Origin: Oscillospiraceae bacterium
Lineage (GTDB): Bacteria > Bacillota > Clostridia > Oscillospirales > Oscillospiraceae
Assembly (NCBI GenBank): GCA_015068455.1
Contig: SVKO01000004.1
Coordinates: 1 to 64,000 of the forward strand
DNA length: 64,000 nt
Direction: 5' to 3'
This document shows positions 16,045-24,725 of the stretch, one piece after another. Below the pieces are notes generated by a model. It did no database searches. It saw only the letters and a program-made list of their open reading frames with translations, and was not told where the DNA came from. A program made the position numbers and the translations under genes. Position 1 is the stretch's first letter, and the number at the start of each line of letters is the position of its first letter.

Positions 16045-17955
16045 TTATTTTTCTTTATTCTTTTTCAGCGCTGTGAGCACCAGCGCGCCGACGACGGAGC
16101 CCACCAGCAGCGCCACAATGTACATGAGGGGCTTTCCGACGGTGGGGAAGACGAAGATGCCGCCGTGGGGGGCCATCAGTGTGCAGCCGAAGATCATGGA
16201 CAGGGCGCCGGCGATGGCCGAGCCGATGATACAGGAGGGGAGCACACGTCCGGGATCGGCGGCGGCGTAGGGGATCGCGCCCTCGGAGATGAAGCACAGG
16301 CCCATGATGTAGTTCACGAAACCGTTGTTCCGCTCTTCCTTCGTCCACTTCTTCGGGAAGAAGGTGGTGGACAGAGCAATGACCAGGGGAGGCACCATGC
16401 CGCCGACCATGACCGCGGCCATGATGTCATAATTGCCGTTGGACAGGGCCGCGGTGCCGAAGACGTAGGCCGCCTTGTTGACCGGACCGCCCATGTCGAT
16501 GCTCATCATGCCGCCGAGCACCAGGCCCAGCAGGACCTTCGAGGTGCTGCCCATGGCGTTGAGCATGTTGCTCAGGCCGGTGTTGATGGCGCCCATGAGC
16601 GGGTTGATGGCGCACATCACGACGCCGATGATCAGGATGCCGCCCAGGGGATAGATGAGGATCGGACGGATGCCGTCCAGAGAACGCGGGAATTTCTCTG
16701 TGATCTTTTTCAGGAATTTGACGATATAGCCCGCGGCGAAGCCGGCGAGCAGTGCGGCCAGGAAGCCGCCGGATACGGGGGGCGCGCCGTTCCAGATGCT
16801 CGCGAAGGACACGCCGGATACTGCCAGTGCGCCGCCGGTGAAGCCGACTGCCAGGCCCGGACGGTCCGCGATGGACATGGCGATGAAGCCCGCCAGCACC
16901 GGGAGCATGAAGCCGAAGGCCGCGCCGCCCACGGTGTTGAAGAAGGCCGCCAGGGGCGTATTGGAGCCGAAGCCCGCGGGGTTGATGCTGTAGTCGTCGA
17001 GCAGGAAGGCCAGGGCGATCATGATGCCGCCGCCCACAACGAAGGGCAGCATATGGGAGACGCCGTTCATCAGGTGCTTGTAGAAGGCGCTGCCGGCGGA
17101 CTGTGAGGCGCCGGCCTCCTTCGCGCCGCCGCCGGTGTCGCGGTAGACGGGGGCCTGCCCGTCCAGCACACGCCGGATGAGCTCCTCAGGCTTGTGGATG
17201 CCGTCGGCCACGCGGGTGATCACCACGGGCTTGCCGTCGAAGCGGGCCATCTCCACGTTCTTATCCGCCGCGATGACGATGCCGTCGCAGTTCGCGATCT
17301 CCTCGGCGGTGAGCACATTCTTGGCGCCGCCGGAGCCGTTGGTCTCGACCTTGATGGGAACGCCCAAGGCTGTGCCTGCCTTGGCCAGATTCTCCGCCGC
17401 CATGTAGGTGTGGGCGATGCCCGTCGGGCAGGCGGTGACGGCCAGGATGCGGAAGCCGCCCTTGGCGACGGGCTCCTCGGTAAAGCTCTCGCTGCCAAAA
17501 TTTTCCTGCTCCGCCTTGTCCAGCAGACCGAGGAATTCCTCCTCCGTCTTGGCCGCGCGGAGCTTGTCCACGAGGGTATCCTCCGCCAGCAGGGTCATCA
17601 AACGGGCCAGCACGTCCACGTGCAGGCTGCCGTTCATGGGCGCGGCGATCATGAAGAAAAGATCGCTCTTCTCGTCGTCCTCCTCGTTGTACTGGATGGG
17701 CTCGGCGAGGCGGGCCACCGCCAGACTCGGCGCTGTGACGACGCCGGTGCGGGCATGGGGTACGACGATGCCGTTGCCCACGCAGGTGGAGAACTCCGCC
17801 TCGCGGTCAAAAATAGCCTGCATATAGGCGGCCTTGTCGGTGATGTTGCCGTGGGTTGCCTGCAGATCCACCAGCTTGTCGATGATTTCCTCTTTTACTT
17901 TTGCCTTGACGTTCAGCTCGGTTGCCTCCCGGCTGAACAATTCAATGAGTCTCAT
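16045..17955 (-). CDS. fruA: Fructose-specific PTS transporter, fused EIIABC
   Basis: A 636-residue fusion. The N-terminal EIIA domain has the phospho-accepting histidine in VVPHARTG (H67). The EIIB domain has its cysteine in the loop TACPTGIAHTY (C176). The C-terminal EIIC membrane domain (residues ~290-630) has about nine hydrophobic segments and the family motif PVSGGFLAALLAGFAAGY. It imports fructose as fructose 1-phosphate, which FruK (next upstream gene) phosphorylates. The ribosome site is AAAGGAGGTAAGAG before ATG 17955; the gap to fruK is 24 bases. No FruR gene is next to it. Confidence 0.95.
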   Translation of the reverse strand: MRLIELFSREATELNVKAKVKEEIIDKLVDLQATHGNITDKAAYMQAIFDREAEFSTCVGNGIVVPHARTGVVTAPSLAVARLAEPIQYNEEDDEKSDLFFMIAAPMNGSLHVDVLARLMTLLAEDTLVDKLRAAKTEEEFLGLLDKAEQENFGSESFTEEPVAKGGFRILAVTACPTGIAHTYMAAENLAKAGTALGVPIKVETNGSGGAKNVLTAEEIANCDGIVIAADKNVEMARFDGKPVVITRVADGIHKPEELIRRVLDGQAPVYRDTGGGAKEAGASQSAGSAFYKHLMNGVSHMLPFVVGGGIMIALAFLLDDYSINPAGFGSNTPLAAFFNTVGGAAFGFMLPVLAGFIAMSIADRPGLAVGFTGGALAVSGVSFASIWNGAPPVSGGFLAALLAGFAAGYIVKFLKKITEKFPRSLDGIRPILIYPLGGILIIGVVMCAINPLMGAINTGLSNMLNAMGSTSKVLLGLVLGGMMSIDMGGPVNKAAYVFGTAALSNGNYDIMAAVMVGGMVPPLVIALSTTFFPKKWTKEERNNGFVNYIMGLCFISEGAIPYAAADPGRVLPSCIIGSAIAGALSMIFGCTLMAPHGGIFVFPTVGKPLMYIVALLVGSVVGALVLTALKKNKEK

Positions 17956-17979
17956 CTCTTACCTCCTTTTGCGTTGGTA

Positions 17980-18888
17980 TTATGGAATGGATGCCATCAA
18001 TGCGTCGATTTTTTCCCGGGAGCCGAGACCGATGGAGAAGGCGGTGGCGCTTCCGGCGGCGGTGCCGAGCCTGAGAGCGTAGTCATAGTCGCCGGTTTCC
18101 AGATATCCGGCCAGGAAGCCGGCCACCATGGAATCCCCCGCGCCGACGGAGTTGAGCACCTTGCCCTTCGGGCAGCCGATGCGGTGGCACACGCCCGCCT
18201 CGTCCATCAGCAGGGCGCCGTCACCCGCCATGGAGACGAGCACGTTTCTTGCGCCCATCTCCTGCAGCTTTGCCGCGCATTCGGCGATCTCTTCGTCGGT
18301 TTTCAGGACCCGCCCGAAGATTTCACCCAACTCATGATTGTTGGGCTTGATCAGGAAGGGGCGATACTTGAGCACGTTGACCAGCAGGTCGCGGGTGGCG
18401 TCCACCGCGATGCGGATGCCGCGGCCGTCCAGCCGGGCCATGATTCGCTCATAGCTGTCGCCGGAAAGACACTTGGGGATGGAGCCGGACAGCACCAGCG
18501 TATCGCCGGGGCTGATGGCGTCGAGCTTGGCATAGAGCTTTTGCATGTCGGCCTCGGTGATGGTGGGGCCGATGCCGTTGATCTCGGTTTCCTCGCCGGC
18601 CTTGACCTTGACGTTGATGCGGGTCATGCCCTCCACCACGTGGATAAAGTCTGTGTCCAGGCCCATCTCTGCCAGACCCCGTTCCAGGCCCTCCCCGATG
18701 AAGCCGGCCACGAAGCCAAGCGCCACCGTGGGCAGCCCCAACGTGCGCAGCATGTTGGACACGTTGATGCCCTTGCCGCCGAACTGGAACTCTTCAGACG
18801 CGTTTCGATTGATATCGTTCAGCTTCAGCCCGCCGGAGATGTACACGACATAGTCGATCGCCGGGTTGAAGGTCACTGTATAAACCAT
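17980..18888 (-). CDS. fruK: 1-phosphofructokinase
   Basis: A 302-residue PfkB-family kinase that converts fructose 1-phosphate to fructose 1,6-bisphosphate. It starts VYTVTFNPAIDYVVY, the standard FruK N-terminus. The ATP-site signature is NSVGAGDSMVAGFLAG near residue 250, containing the catalytic aspartate. FQFGGKGINVSNML is the first PfkB signature. First gene of the fruK-fruA operon; GGAGGGTGATC precedes ATG 18888. The usual fruR repressor gene upstream is absent, so regulation must come from elsewhere. Confidence 0.95.
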   Translation of the reverse strand: MVYTVTFNPAIDYVVYISGGLKLNDINRNASEEFQFGGKGINVSNMLRTLGLPTVALGFVAGFIGEGLERGLAEMGLDTDFIHVVEGMTRINVKVKAGEETEINGIGPTITEADMQKLYAKLDAISPGDTLVLSGSIPKCLSGDSYERIMARLDGRGIRIAVDATRDLLVNVLKYRPFLIKPNNHELGEIFGRVLKTDEEIAECAAKLQEMGARNVLVSMAGDGALLMDEAGVCHRIGCPKGKVLNSVGAGDSMVAGFLAGYLETGDYDYALRLGTAAGSATAFSIGLGSREKIDALMASIP

Positions 18889-19023
18889 GATTGATCACCC
18901 TCCTTCTAAATAATTTGATACATTTACTATAGCATGAATTCTGGCAAGGTGCAATAATATTTTGATAAAATAGCGGTCACAATTGTAAATAATAACAATT
19001 ATGAAAATGATAGGATGTGTTTT

Positions 19024-19103
19024 GGACTGGTATGGATTGATATTAGTGGACAATGTGATATAATGTGCATGGAATCAAGGAGATAGTACAGCAGCAGAAG
19101 GTA
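19024..19103 (+). repeat. 80-bp promoter-bearing repeat, copy 2
   Basis: Matches 13504-13583 with about four differences. TTGATA, 16 bases and TATAAT are conserved, as is the end ACAGCAGCAGAAGGTA. Here it leads into a short broken frame rather than into an intact gene. Confidence 0.8.
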
Positions 19104-19298
19104 ACACTTCTTCTCTGTATACCAAATATGCCAAAGCGTATGCCAGCGCTAAAACAAATCTTGACAAACAAATATAGAGTATTGACGGGGAGTTTTCTGC
19201 AAATGGATTTGATTACATCGGTTTAGATGTTTTTATAGAGAATCATTGGTTTAATCATTAAGTCCCGACAATGAAACCCCTGGATTGATTGCATCAAA

Positions 19299-19340
19299 CG
19301 AGCCTGCTGAGAAGGTTATGAATCAGCAGGCTCGTGGTTT
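19299..19340 (+). terminator. Terminator-like hairpin
   Basis: ACGAGCCTGCTGA pairs with TCAGCAGGCTCGT around a 11-base loop and is followed by GGTTT. It would end transcripts started in the 19024-19103 repeat. Confidence 0.65.
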
Positions 19341-19445
19341 CATGAAAAACCCGCCCGCATCGGAGAAAACGGAACGCAGGGATACCCCCGGGGAAGCGCT
19401 TTGCCGACGGATCGAGGCTGCGGATGAAAGAGATGAGGTTCGCCC

Positions 19446-20423
19446 ATGAAGAATGTACTGGAAAAAAACAGATGGTTTTATGATCACTATGTTGCGGAGC
19501 TGATCCACAATCAATTTCCGGAATATGAGGACCGTATTGCGGTCGGAATCGCCGGCGAGGGCTCGGACTGCTTCGGATACGATGATGAGATTTCCCGGGA
19601 TCACGATTTCGGGACGGGCGTGTGCCTTTGGGTCACCGAGGAAGACATGGATCGCTTCGGCTATTCTCTTTCCGTCGCCTACAACGAGCTTGTGGACAGC
19701 GTGGAACGCGCGTATTATACAGACCGGCTTCGGGAACGAAGAGGGGTCATGACCATCCGCGAGTTCTATTCCAATATCCTGAATATCGAGTGCGACCCGG
19801 AAAGCGGCACGATGACGCAGGAGCAGTGGTACCGGCTGGATCATTCGTGCCTGAAAACGGCCACGAACGGAGAGGTGTTCCGGGATGATCCGGGCGTGTT
19901 TACCGCATTCCGCAAGTATCTCCTGGATTATTATCCGGACCGGGTCTGGCGGGTCCGGCTCGCAGAACAGCTGCACGAATACGCATCGTCCTTTCAGGTG
20001 AATTATGCGCGCTGCATGACCCGGGGCGATACCGTGGCTGCCGAGCTGTGCAGGGCAAGAGGCATCAGCTCGGCTATGGAACTGTTTTTTCTGCTGAAAA
20101 GAGAGTATCCGCCGTATTACAAATGGACGTTTCGCGCCCTCGGCGCGCTGGATCGGGAAGGGACTCTTTCGGAAAAGCTCCGGGAGCTTTCGGAGGAGCG
20201 TATCCGGCCGGAAGCCTGGGAAGGGACCGGGTACCACCCGAACCGGTTGAATTATAAGGACCGGATCGTATCCCTTTCCGAGGAGATCGCGTCTGAAATC
20301 GAACAGATGCTGGCTGAAAAAGGTCTGATCCGGGGCAGAAGCAGGTATCTGGAAACCCATGTGGATGCGGTTCTTGCGGGCATTTCGCAATCATCCGAAA
20401 TCGGCACGATCGCGGCAAAATGA
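19446..20423 (+). CDS. DUF4037 nucleotidyltransferase-like protein
   Basis: A 325-residue soluble protein. The N-terminal region carries a nucleotidyltransferase-like pattern, GEGSDCFGYDDEISRDHDFG (residues ~36-55), with closely spaced acidic residues that could bind metal. The following sequence matches the DUF4037 architecture as I recall it (TIREFYSNILN, QEQWYRLDHSCLKTATNGEVF). The family is uncharacterised, and related folds modify antibiotics, tRNA or toxins. It is followed 42 bases later by a small zincin gene, so the two may be cotranscribed. Confidence 0.8.
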   Translation: MKNVLEKNRWFYDHYVAELIHNQFPEYEDRIAVGIAGEGSDCFGYDDEISRDHDFGTGVCLWVTEEDMDRFGYSLSVAYNELVDSVERAYYTDRLRERRGVMTIREFYSNILNIECDPESGTMTQEQWYRLDHSCLKTATNGEVFRDDPGVFTAFRKYLLDYYPDRVWRVRLAEQLHEYASSFQVNYARCMTRGDTVAAELCRARGISSAMELFFLLKREYPPYYKWTFRALGALDREGTLSEKLRELSEERIRPEAWEGTGYHPNRLNYKDRIVSLSEEIASEIEQMLAEKGLIRGRSRYLETHVDAVLAGISQSSEIGTIAAK

Positions 20424-20465
20424 GAAAACGTATCACGTGTTATGATCGCCGGCAAGGAGGAGCGT

Positions 20466-20840
20466 ATGATCAGCATTGAAGAATACAGAAATATCATTTC
20501 CGAGCTGATGGATGAGCTGCCGAAGGAGTTCTTTCGGGACCTCTCCGGCGGCGTGATCGTGTCGGAGGCGCTGGTGATCCCGGACTATGCACGGGCGGAT
20601 GATCTCTATACCCTGGGACAGTATCAGGTCGCCTCCGGCATCCGGCAGATCATCATGTTCAAGGGCTCCTTTGACCGGGCTTATCCCCGGGCGGACGCAG
20701 CGCGGGCAAAGGAGCTTCTGCGCGGTATCCTGCGCCATGAGTTCCGCCACCATCTGGAATTCCTGGGCGGCATCCATAATTCCGACTCTCTGGAGGCGGA
20801 GGACCGGAGAAGGAAGCAGGCATATCTCTCCGGGCAATGA
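20466..20840 (+). CDS. Small zincin-like metallopeptidase
   Basis: A 124-residue protein. AAGGAGGAGCGT before ATG 20466 fixes the start. The zinc motif HEFRHHLEFLGGIHNSD (residues ~96-112) has the HExxH core and a possible third ligand. The length and C-terminal position of HExxH resemble the Zincin_1/minimal metallopeptidase group found across Clostridia, with no known substrate. The N-terminal part (EEYRNIISELMDELPKEFF) also fits that group. It follows the DUF4037 gene at close range. Confidence 0.8.
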   Translation: MISIEEYRNIISELMDELPKEFFRDLSGGVIVSEALVIPDYARADDLYTLGQYQVASGIRQIIMFKGSFDRAYPRADAARAKELLRGILRHEFRHHLEFLGGIHNSDSLEAEDRRRKQAYLSGQ

Positions 20841-20910
20841 AGCCGCCGGGCGAAGGCGCGGGGAAGGGACCTTCGGCCCCGGATCTGCGCAGCGGTGAAG
20901 CGCTGTTTTA

Positions 20911-20949
20911 TCCCTGTCAACCCGAACACGGGTTGGCAGGGATTTTTTT
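20911..20949 (+). terminator. Terminator after the zincin gene
   Basis: TCCCTGTCAACCCG/CGGGTTGGCAGGGA with an AACA loop and seven T residues. Confidence 0.9.
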
Positions 20950-20967
20950 CTGATTTTTGCAAATATC

Positions 20968-20996
20968 TTGCGTATTGACGAAAACGATGCTATACT
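20968..20996 (+). promoter_or_regulatory. Promoter of the SDR gene
   Basis: TTGCGT (20968-20973), a 17-base spacer and TATACT (20991-20996). The leader to the start codon is about 110 bases. Confidence 0.65.
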
Positions 20997-21111
20997 AAAA
21001 ATGGAAATTTGTAGAATTTGCATTGAAGTCCGTGCCGCAGATATACTTTTTCCGGGATTGACCGGCGCGATGTGCGGCAGGACGACCGGCATGGGAAAGA
21101 GGAAAACACGC

Positions 21112-21873
21112 ATGAAAACGGTTTTGATTACGGGAGCGACCTCCGGGATCGGCATGGAGTTTGCCAGAGCCCTGGCATCGGAGGGCTATGGCCTGATCCT
21201 GACAGGGAGAAGGACAGAACGTCTGCTTGCACTGAAAGATGAGCTGGACACGGATTGCAGGATCATTACGGCAGATCTTGCCGATGAAGCACAGTGCAGA
21301 AAGCTCCTGGAGGATGTGGCGGATACTGAGATCGACGTATTCATCAACAATGCGGGCTTCGGCGCCGTGGGCAGCTTCCTGGAGACGGATCTGGACAAAG
21401 AGATCACGATGATCAGGGTCAACGACGTCGCCATGCATATCCTGTTCAAGGGCATTTTGCAAAGGATGCACGCCCGGGGCGGCGGCGCGATCCTGAACGT
21501 CGCCTCCTCCGCCGGACTGCTGCCGGGCGGGCCGTATATGGCCGCCTACTATGCTTCCAAATCCTATGTGGTATCGCTGACGAAGGCCGTGGCCACGGAG
21601 CTGAGGGAGCAGGGGAGCAAGGTGTATGTCGGCTGCCTTTGTCCCGGCCCCGTGGATACGGAGTTCAACCGTGTGGCTGACGTGGTCTTCTCGTTGAAGG
21701 GGATCTCGGCCCGGCAATGCGTTGCGGAATGTCTTGCAGGCATGAAACGAAGAAAGACCGTGATCGTCCCGACGGCAAAAATGAAACTGGCTGTGTTTTT
21801 CGGGCGATTTGTCCCGGATAAGCTCATGCTGAAAATCACCGCGGGACAGCAAAAGAAGAAGTATTCAAATTGA
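21112..21873 (+). CDS. Short-chain dehydrogenase/reductase
   Basis: A 253-residue classical SDR. The NAD(P)-binding motif is TGATSGIG (residues ~8-15), with NNAG near residue 83 and the catalytic serine in VASSAG. The catalytic YxxxK is seen as YYASKSY. An arginine pair after the second strand (TGRRTERL) suggests NADP preference. Start ATG 21112 places the first beta strand directly at the N-terminus as in the family; the upstream in-frame ATG lies in the leader. Substrate unknown; DltE/YdfG-like. It ends 22 bases before the SLH phosphoesterase gene. Confidence 0.88.
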   Translation: MKTVLITGATSGIGMEFARALASEGYGLILTGRRTERLLALKDELDTDCRIITADLADEAQCRKLLEDVADTEIDVFINNAGFGAVGSFLETDLDKEITMIRVNDVAMHILFKGILQRMHARGGGAILNVASSAGLLPGGPYMAAYYASKSYVVSLTKAVATELREQGSKVYVGCLCPGPVDTEFNRVADVVFSLKGISARQCVAECLAGMKRRKTVIVPTAKMKLAVFFGRFVPDKLMLKITAGQQKKKYSN

Positions 21874-21895
21874 AATACCGGAAAGGACGAGGACC

Positions 21896-24631
21896 ATGAA
21901 GAAAAGGATCGTATGTACTGCGCTTGTCCTGGTCATGCTGCTGGGTCTGCTGCCCATCGGCGCCATGGCCGCCGCCCCCTATTATGAGAAAGTCGGCGCG
22001 CTGGAGGCCGGCGGCGAGTATGTCCTGGGCGTCCGGGACGAGTCCACTGTCCGCGGGGGAACGCTGTTTACCTTCACCCGGGACGGCACCGTGGAGGACA
22101 GCTGGAGCGTCAAGGGCGGCCCCGGCTACCTGGTTGCGACACGCTCTGCCATGAACTGCAACTCCGCCTCTGTGACGGCGCAGGCCTCCTGGACCATCAC
22201 CATGAGCGACGGCGCTGTCCAGATGCAGAACAACACCAGCAGCAAATACTACATTCTCTTCGACGGGAGCGCTTTCGCCGTCAACAGAACGGCGGGTGAT
22301 CCCATTGCGCTGTATGACGCCGAAGGGAACAAGCTGACGGCCCTGCCGGAGAGCCCCTTCCAGGCCTACATCTGCAATGCCGACGGCACCAGGTTCCTCA
22401 GCGACGCCATCACTGCCGACGAAGCGGAGAAATCGATCATCACCGATTATGTGATCGCCGATCAGCTTGCCCTGGAGGAGTTCGGACTCTACGGCATCCA
22501 TACCCGCGACGTGGGCAATGCGGGCGCGTGGCAGTTCCGCGACGGGAAACTGTACTCCGGCGAGACCGGCGGCCTGAATGCTGCCCTGGATCCGGCAAAT
22601 GCGCCCGACGCGGCGAATTACGGCGGCGGCAAGCTGCAGATCGGCAGCGGCTACCTGACCGTCAAGGACGGCGCCCTCGCCATCGGCACGGAGGATGACG
22701 CCGCCGCGGTGCAGCTGTGGAAGAAGCTGGACGCGCCGGCGTCGAAGGGCACCTACCTGGCCATCACCTGCGACATCCACCACAAGTTCCGTTCAGACTT
22801 TGCCGTGGATTCTGAATCCGGCGAGGTCATCGGGACCACGGAATCTGCCGAGCGCCTGGACGGCTGGCTCACCAAGGCGTCGGCGGACTTCGGCGGCGTT
22901 TCCTTCGATCAGCTGATCTCCTGCGGCGACATGGGCGACGCCAACACGGCAATCACCGGCGCCAACTACTGGGATCGCGTGGTCGTCGGCATGGATACCG
23001 TGGCCAACCACGAAAAGGTCCTCGGCGGCGGCTTCTTCATCAACGGCAACCACGAGTGGGCAAACGGTCAGTATGCCAACTTGAAGGATACCAACCCGGT
23101 GGCGAAGCGCGTCCGCGAGGCGGGATATATTGAGGAGTCCGACGACTACGTCATCTACAGCCTCAGCGCGGCCCAGACCAACAACAGCTTCAATGCCGCC
23201 GATATCACCGCCCTGGACAACTATCTCCAGACCGCGCCCAACAAGCCGATCTTCATCGTGTCCCACTATCCTCTGCACAACTTCAACCGCACCGAGCAGA
23301 GAAGAGACGATCTCATCAATGTTCTGAATAAATACGCCGACAAGCTGCAGATCATCTTCCTCTGGGGCCACAACCACACCGAGGAGGACCCGAACTACGG
23401 CATCGTGTTCGACGGGAGAAACATCGACGATTCCGGCATGGATATCCCGCACATCGAATTCACCTACTGCTCCGCCGGCTGCATGACCGACGACGAATAC
23501 GACGTCCACGCGGTGTTCACCAAGCCCAAGGGCATGATCGCCTACATCGCGCCGGACAAGACCGTGAGCCTGACCTATTACGACGTGAACTATGACGTCA
23601 TGTCCACCACCGTCCTGCCCAAGCCCGGCGCAGCCGAGCCTGAGGTCGACAAGACCTACCTGTCAGAGTTGATTGAGCGCGCAGACAGCGAGGCTGTGAA
23701 AGCTGCACAAGATGGGTTCCCCAGTTATAAAGAGGAGGATTATAACGCGCTTATAAAGGCGCTAACCGCTGCCCAAGCTGTACAGGCTGACGAGGACGCG
23801 GATCAGGCCTCCGTCGACGAAGCTGCCGCAGCTTTGGAGAACGCGTACAGCGATTACATGGAGATTCCTTTCATGTATCCGACATATTTCCTGGAAGAGG
23901 CCGTCGCCGCTGCCGGAAAAATCGACAAGAGCAAGTATTCGGAGGATTCTGTCAAAGCGCTGGAAATGGCTGTTGCTTCTGCAGAGGCTGTCATTGCCAA
24001 AGCCAAAGATGAAGATGTCGTATGGAGTGAAATCGAAAGCGCTGAGAAGGCAATTTATGACGCCATCGACGCCCTGGAGAAGAAGCCGACCTTCCTGTTT
24101 GAGGACGTGAAGGATCCCGGCAAGTTCTACTTCGATCCCGTCTACTGGGCTTTCTATGCAGAGCCTCAGATCACCAAGGGCACCGACGATACCCACTTCG
24201 GCCCGGATAACCCCTGTACCCGCGGCCATGTGGTCACGTTCCTGTGGCGCGCCGCCGGCGAACCCGCGCCCAAGAGCACGCAGACCCCGTTCACGGATCT
24301 GAAACCCGGCGCTTTCTATGAGAAGGCCGTGGCCTGGGCCGTGGAGGAAGGCATCACCAAGGGCCTGAGCGACACCACCTTCGGCCCGGACGCCACCTGC
24401 ACGAGAGGCCAGATCGTGACCTTCCTGTGGCGCTTCAAGGGCGAACCCGCGGCCAAGAGCACGCAGACGCCGTTCACGGACGTGAACCCCAACGGCTTCT
24501 ACTTGAAGGCTGTTGCCTGGGCCGTGGAGAACGGGATCACCAAGGGCCTGAGCGACACGACCTTCGGTCCGGACGCCACCTGCACCCGCGGTCAGGTCGT
24601 GACCTTCCTGTACCGCGCGACAAATCCGTAA
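21896..24631 (+). CDS. Secreted calcineurin-like phosphoesterase with three SLH domains
   Basis: A 911-residue exported protein. It has a signal peptide (residues 1-25, cleaved near AMAAA) and a beta-rich N-terminal region. The metallophosphoesterase domain (residues ~285-580) shows CDIHHKF, SCGDMGD, INGNHEW, VSHYPLH and WGHNHTEED, the usual two-metal ligand blocks. A helical linker with two FIVAR-like units (ALEMAVASAEAVI) follows. Three SLH repeats at residues ~735-911 end in CTRGQVVTFLYRAT and anchor the enzyme to wall polymers. Paralogous to the 47705-51559 gene. The 22-base gap to the SDR gene suggests cotranscription. Substrate unknown. Confidence 0.9.
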   Translation: MKKRIVCTALVLVMLLGLLPIGAMAAAPYYEKVGALEAGGEYVLGVRDESTVRGGTLFTFTRDGTVEDSWSVKGGPGYLVATRSAMNCNSASVTAQASWTITMSDGAVQMQNNTSSKYYILFDGSAFAVNRTAGDPIALYDAEGNKLTALPESPFQAYICNADGTRFLSDAITADEAEKSIITDYVIADQLALEEFGLYGIHTRDVGNAGAWQFRDGKLYSGETGGLNAALDPANAPDAANYGGGKLQIGSGYLTVKDGALAIGTEDDAAAVQLWKKLDAPASKGTYLAITCDIHHKFRSDFAVDSESGEVIGTTESAERLDGWLTKASADFGGVSFDQLISCGDMGDANTAITGANYWDRVVVGMDTVANHEKVLGGGFFINGNHEWANGQYANLKDTNPVAKRVREAGYIEESDDYVIYSLSAAQTNNSFNAADITALDNYLQTAPNKPIFIVSHYPLHNFNRTEQRRDDLINVLNKYADKLQIIFLWGHNHTEEDPNYGIVFDGRNIDDSGMDIPHIEFTYCSAGCMTDDEYDVHAVFTKPKGMIAYIAPDKTVSLTYYDVNYDVMSTTVLPKPGAAEPEVDKTYLSELIERADSEAVKAAQDGFPSYKEEDYNALIKALTAAQAVQADEDADQASVDEAAAALENAYSDYMEIPFMYPTYFLEEAVAAAGKIDKSKYSEDSVKALEMAVASAEAVIAKAKDEDVVWSEIESAEKAIYDAIDALEKKPTFLFEDVKDPGKFYFDPVYWAFYAEPQITKGTDDTHFGPDNPCTRGHVVTFLWRAAGEPAPKSTQTPFTDLKPGAFYEKAVAWAVEEGITKGLSDTTFGPDATCTRGQIVTFLWRFKGEPAAKSTQTPFTDVNPNGFYLKAVAWAVENGITKGLSDTTFGPDATCTRGQVVTFLYRATNP
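24095..24631 (+). repeat. SLH cassette, copy 1
   Basis: The 3' ~540 bp of the 21896 gene, encoding three SLH motifs. It is closely similar at DNA level to 29875-30416 and 51024-51559, with long identical blocks such as the one encoding ITKGTDDTHFGPDNPCTRGH. Confidence 0.85.
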
Positions 24632-24638
24632 ACAAGAA

Positions 24639-24688
24639 AGACCGCTTCTCCCGGCGTGGGAACGCCGGGAGAAACGGTCTGCGTTTTT
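24639..24688 (+). terminator. Terminator between the two SLH genes
   Basis: AGACCG.TTCTCCCGGCGT pairs with ACGCCGGGAGAA.CGGTCT around a GGGA loop, followed by a run of six T residues after TGCG. Confidence 0.85.
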
Positions 24689-24725
24689 TGGAGAAGAATT
24701 GAGAAATGAAAGAAAGGAGAAACAC

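Larger units (their letters stand above)
18889..19445. other. AT-rich gene-free interval with repeat and a coding remnant
   Basis: From left to right it holds the fruK promoter side, the second copy of the 80-bp promoter repeat (19024-19103), a closed reading frame of about 24 codons (SLYTKYAKAYASAKTN, stop near 19175) directly after the repeat, AT-rich sequence, and a hairpin at 19299-19340. No intact gene is seen. The 24-codon frame looks like a remnant. Confidence 0.55.

Noticed and set aside
19264-19290. CCCGACAATGAAACC at 19264 is also found at the 3' end of lysS (13153), suggesting a lysS remnant
   Set aside because: Only 15 bases match, and in a 64-kb window about that many chance matches of this length are expected. 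The flanks do not align.
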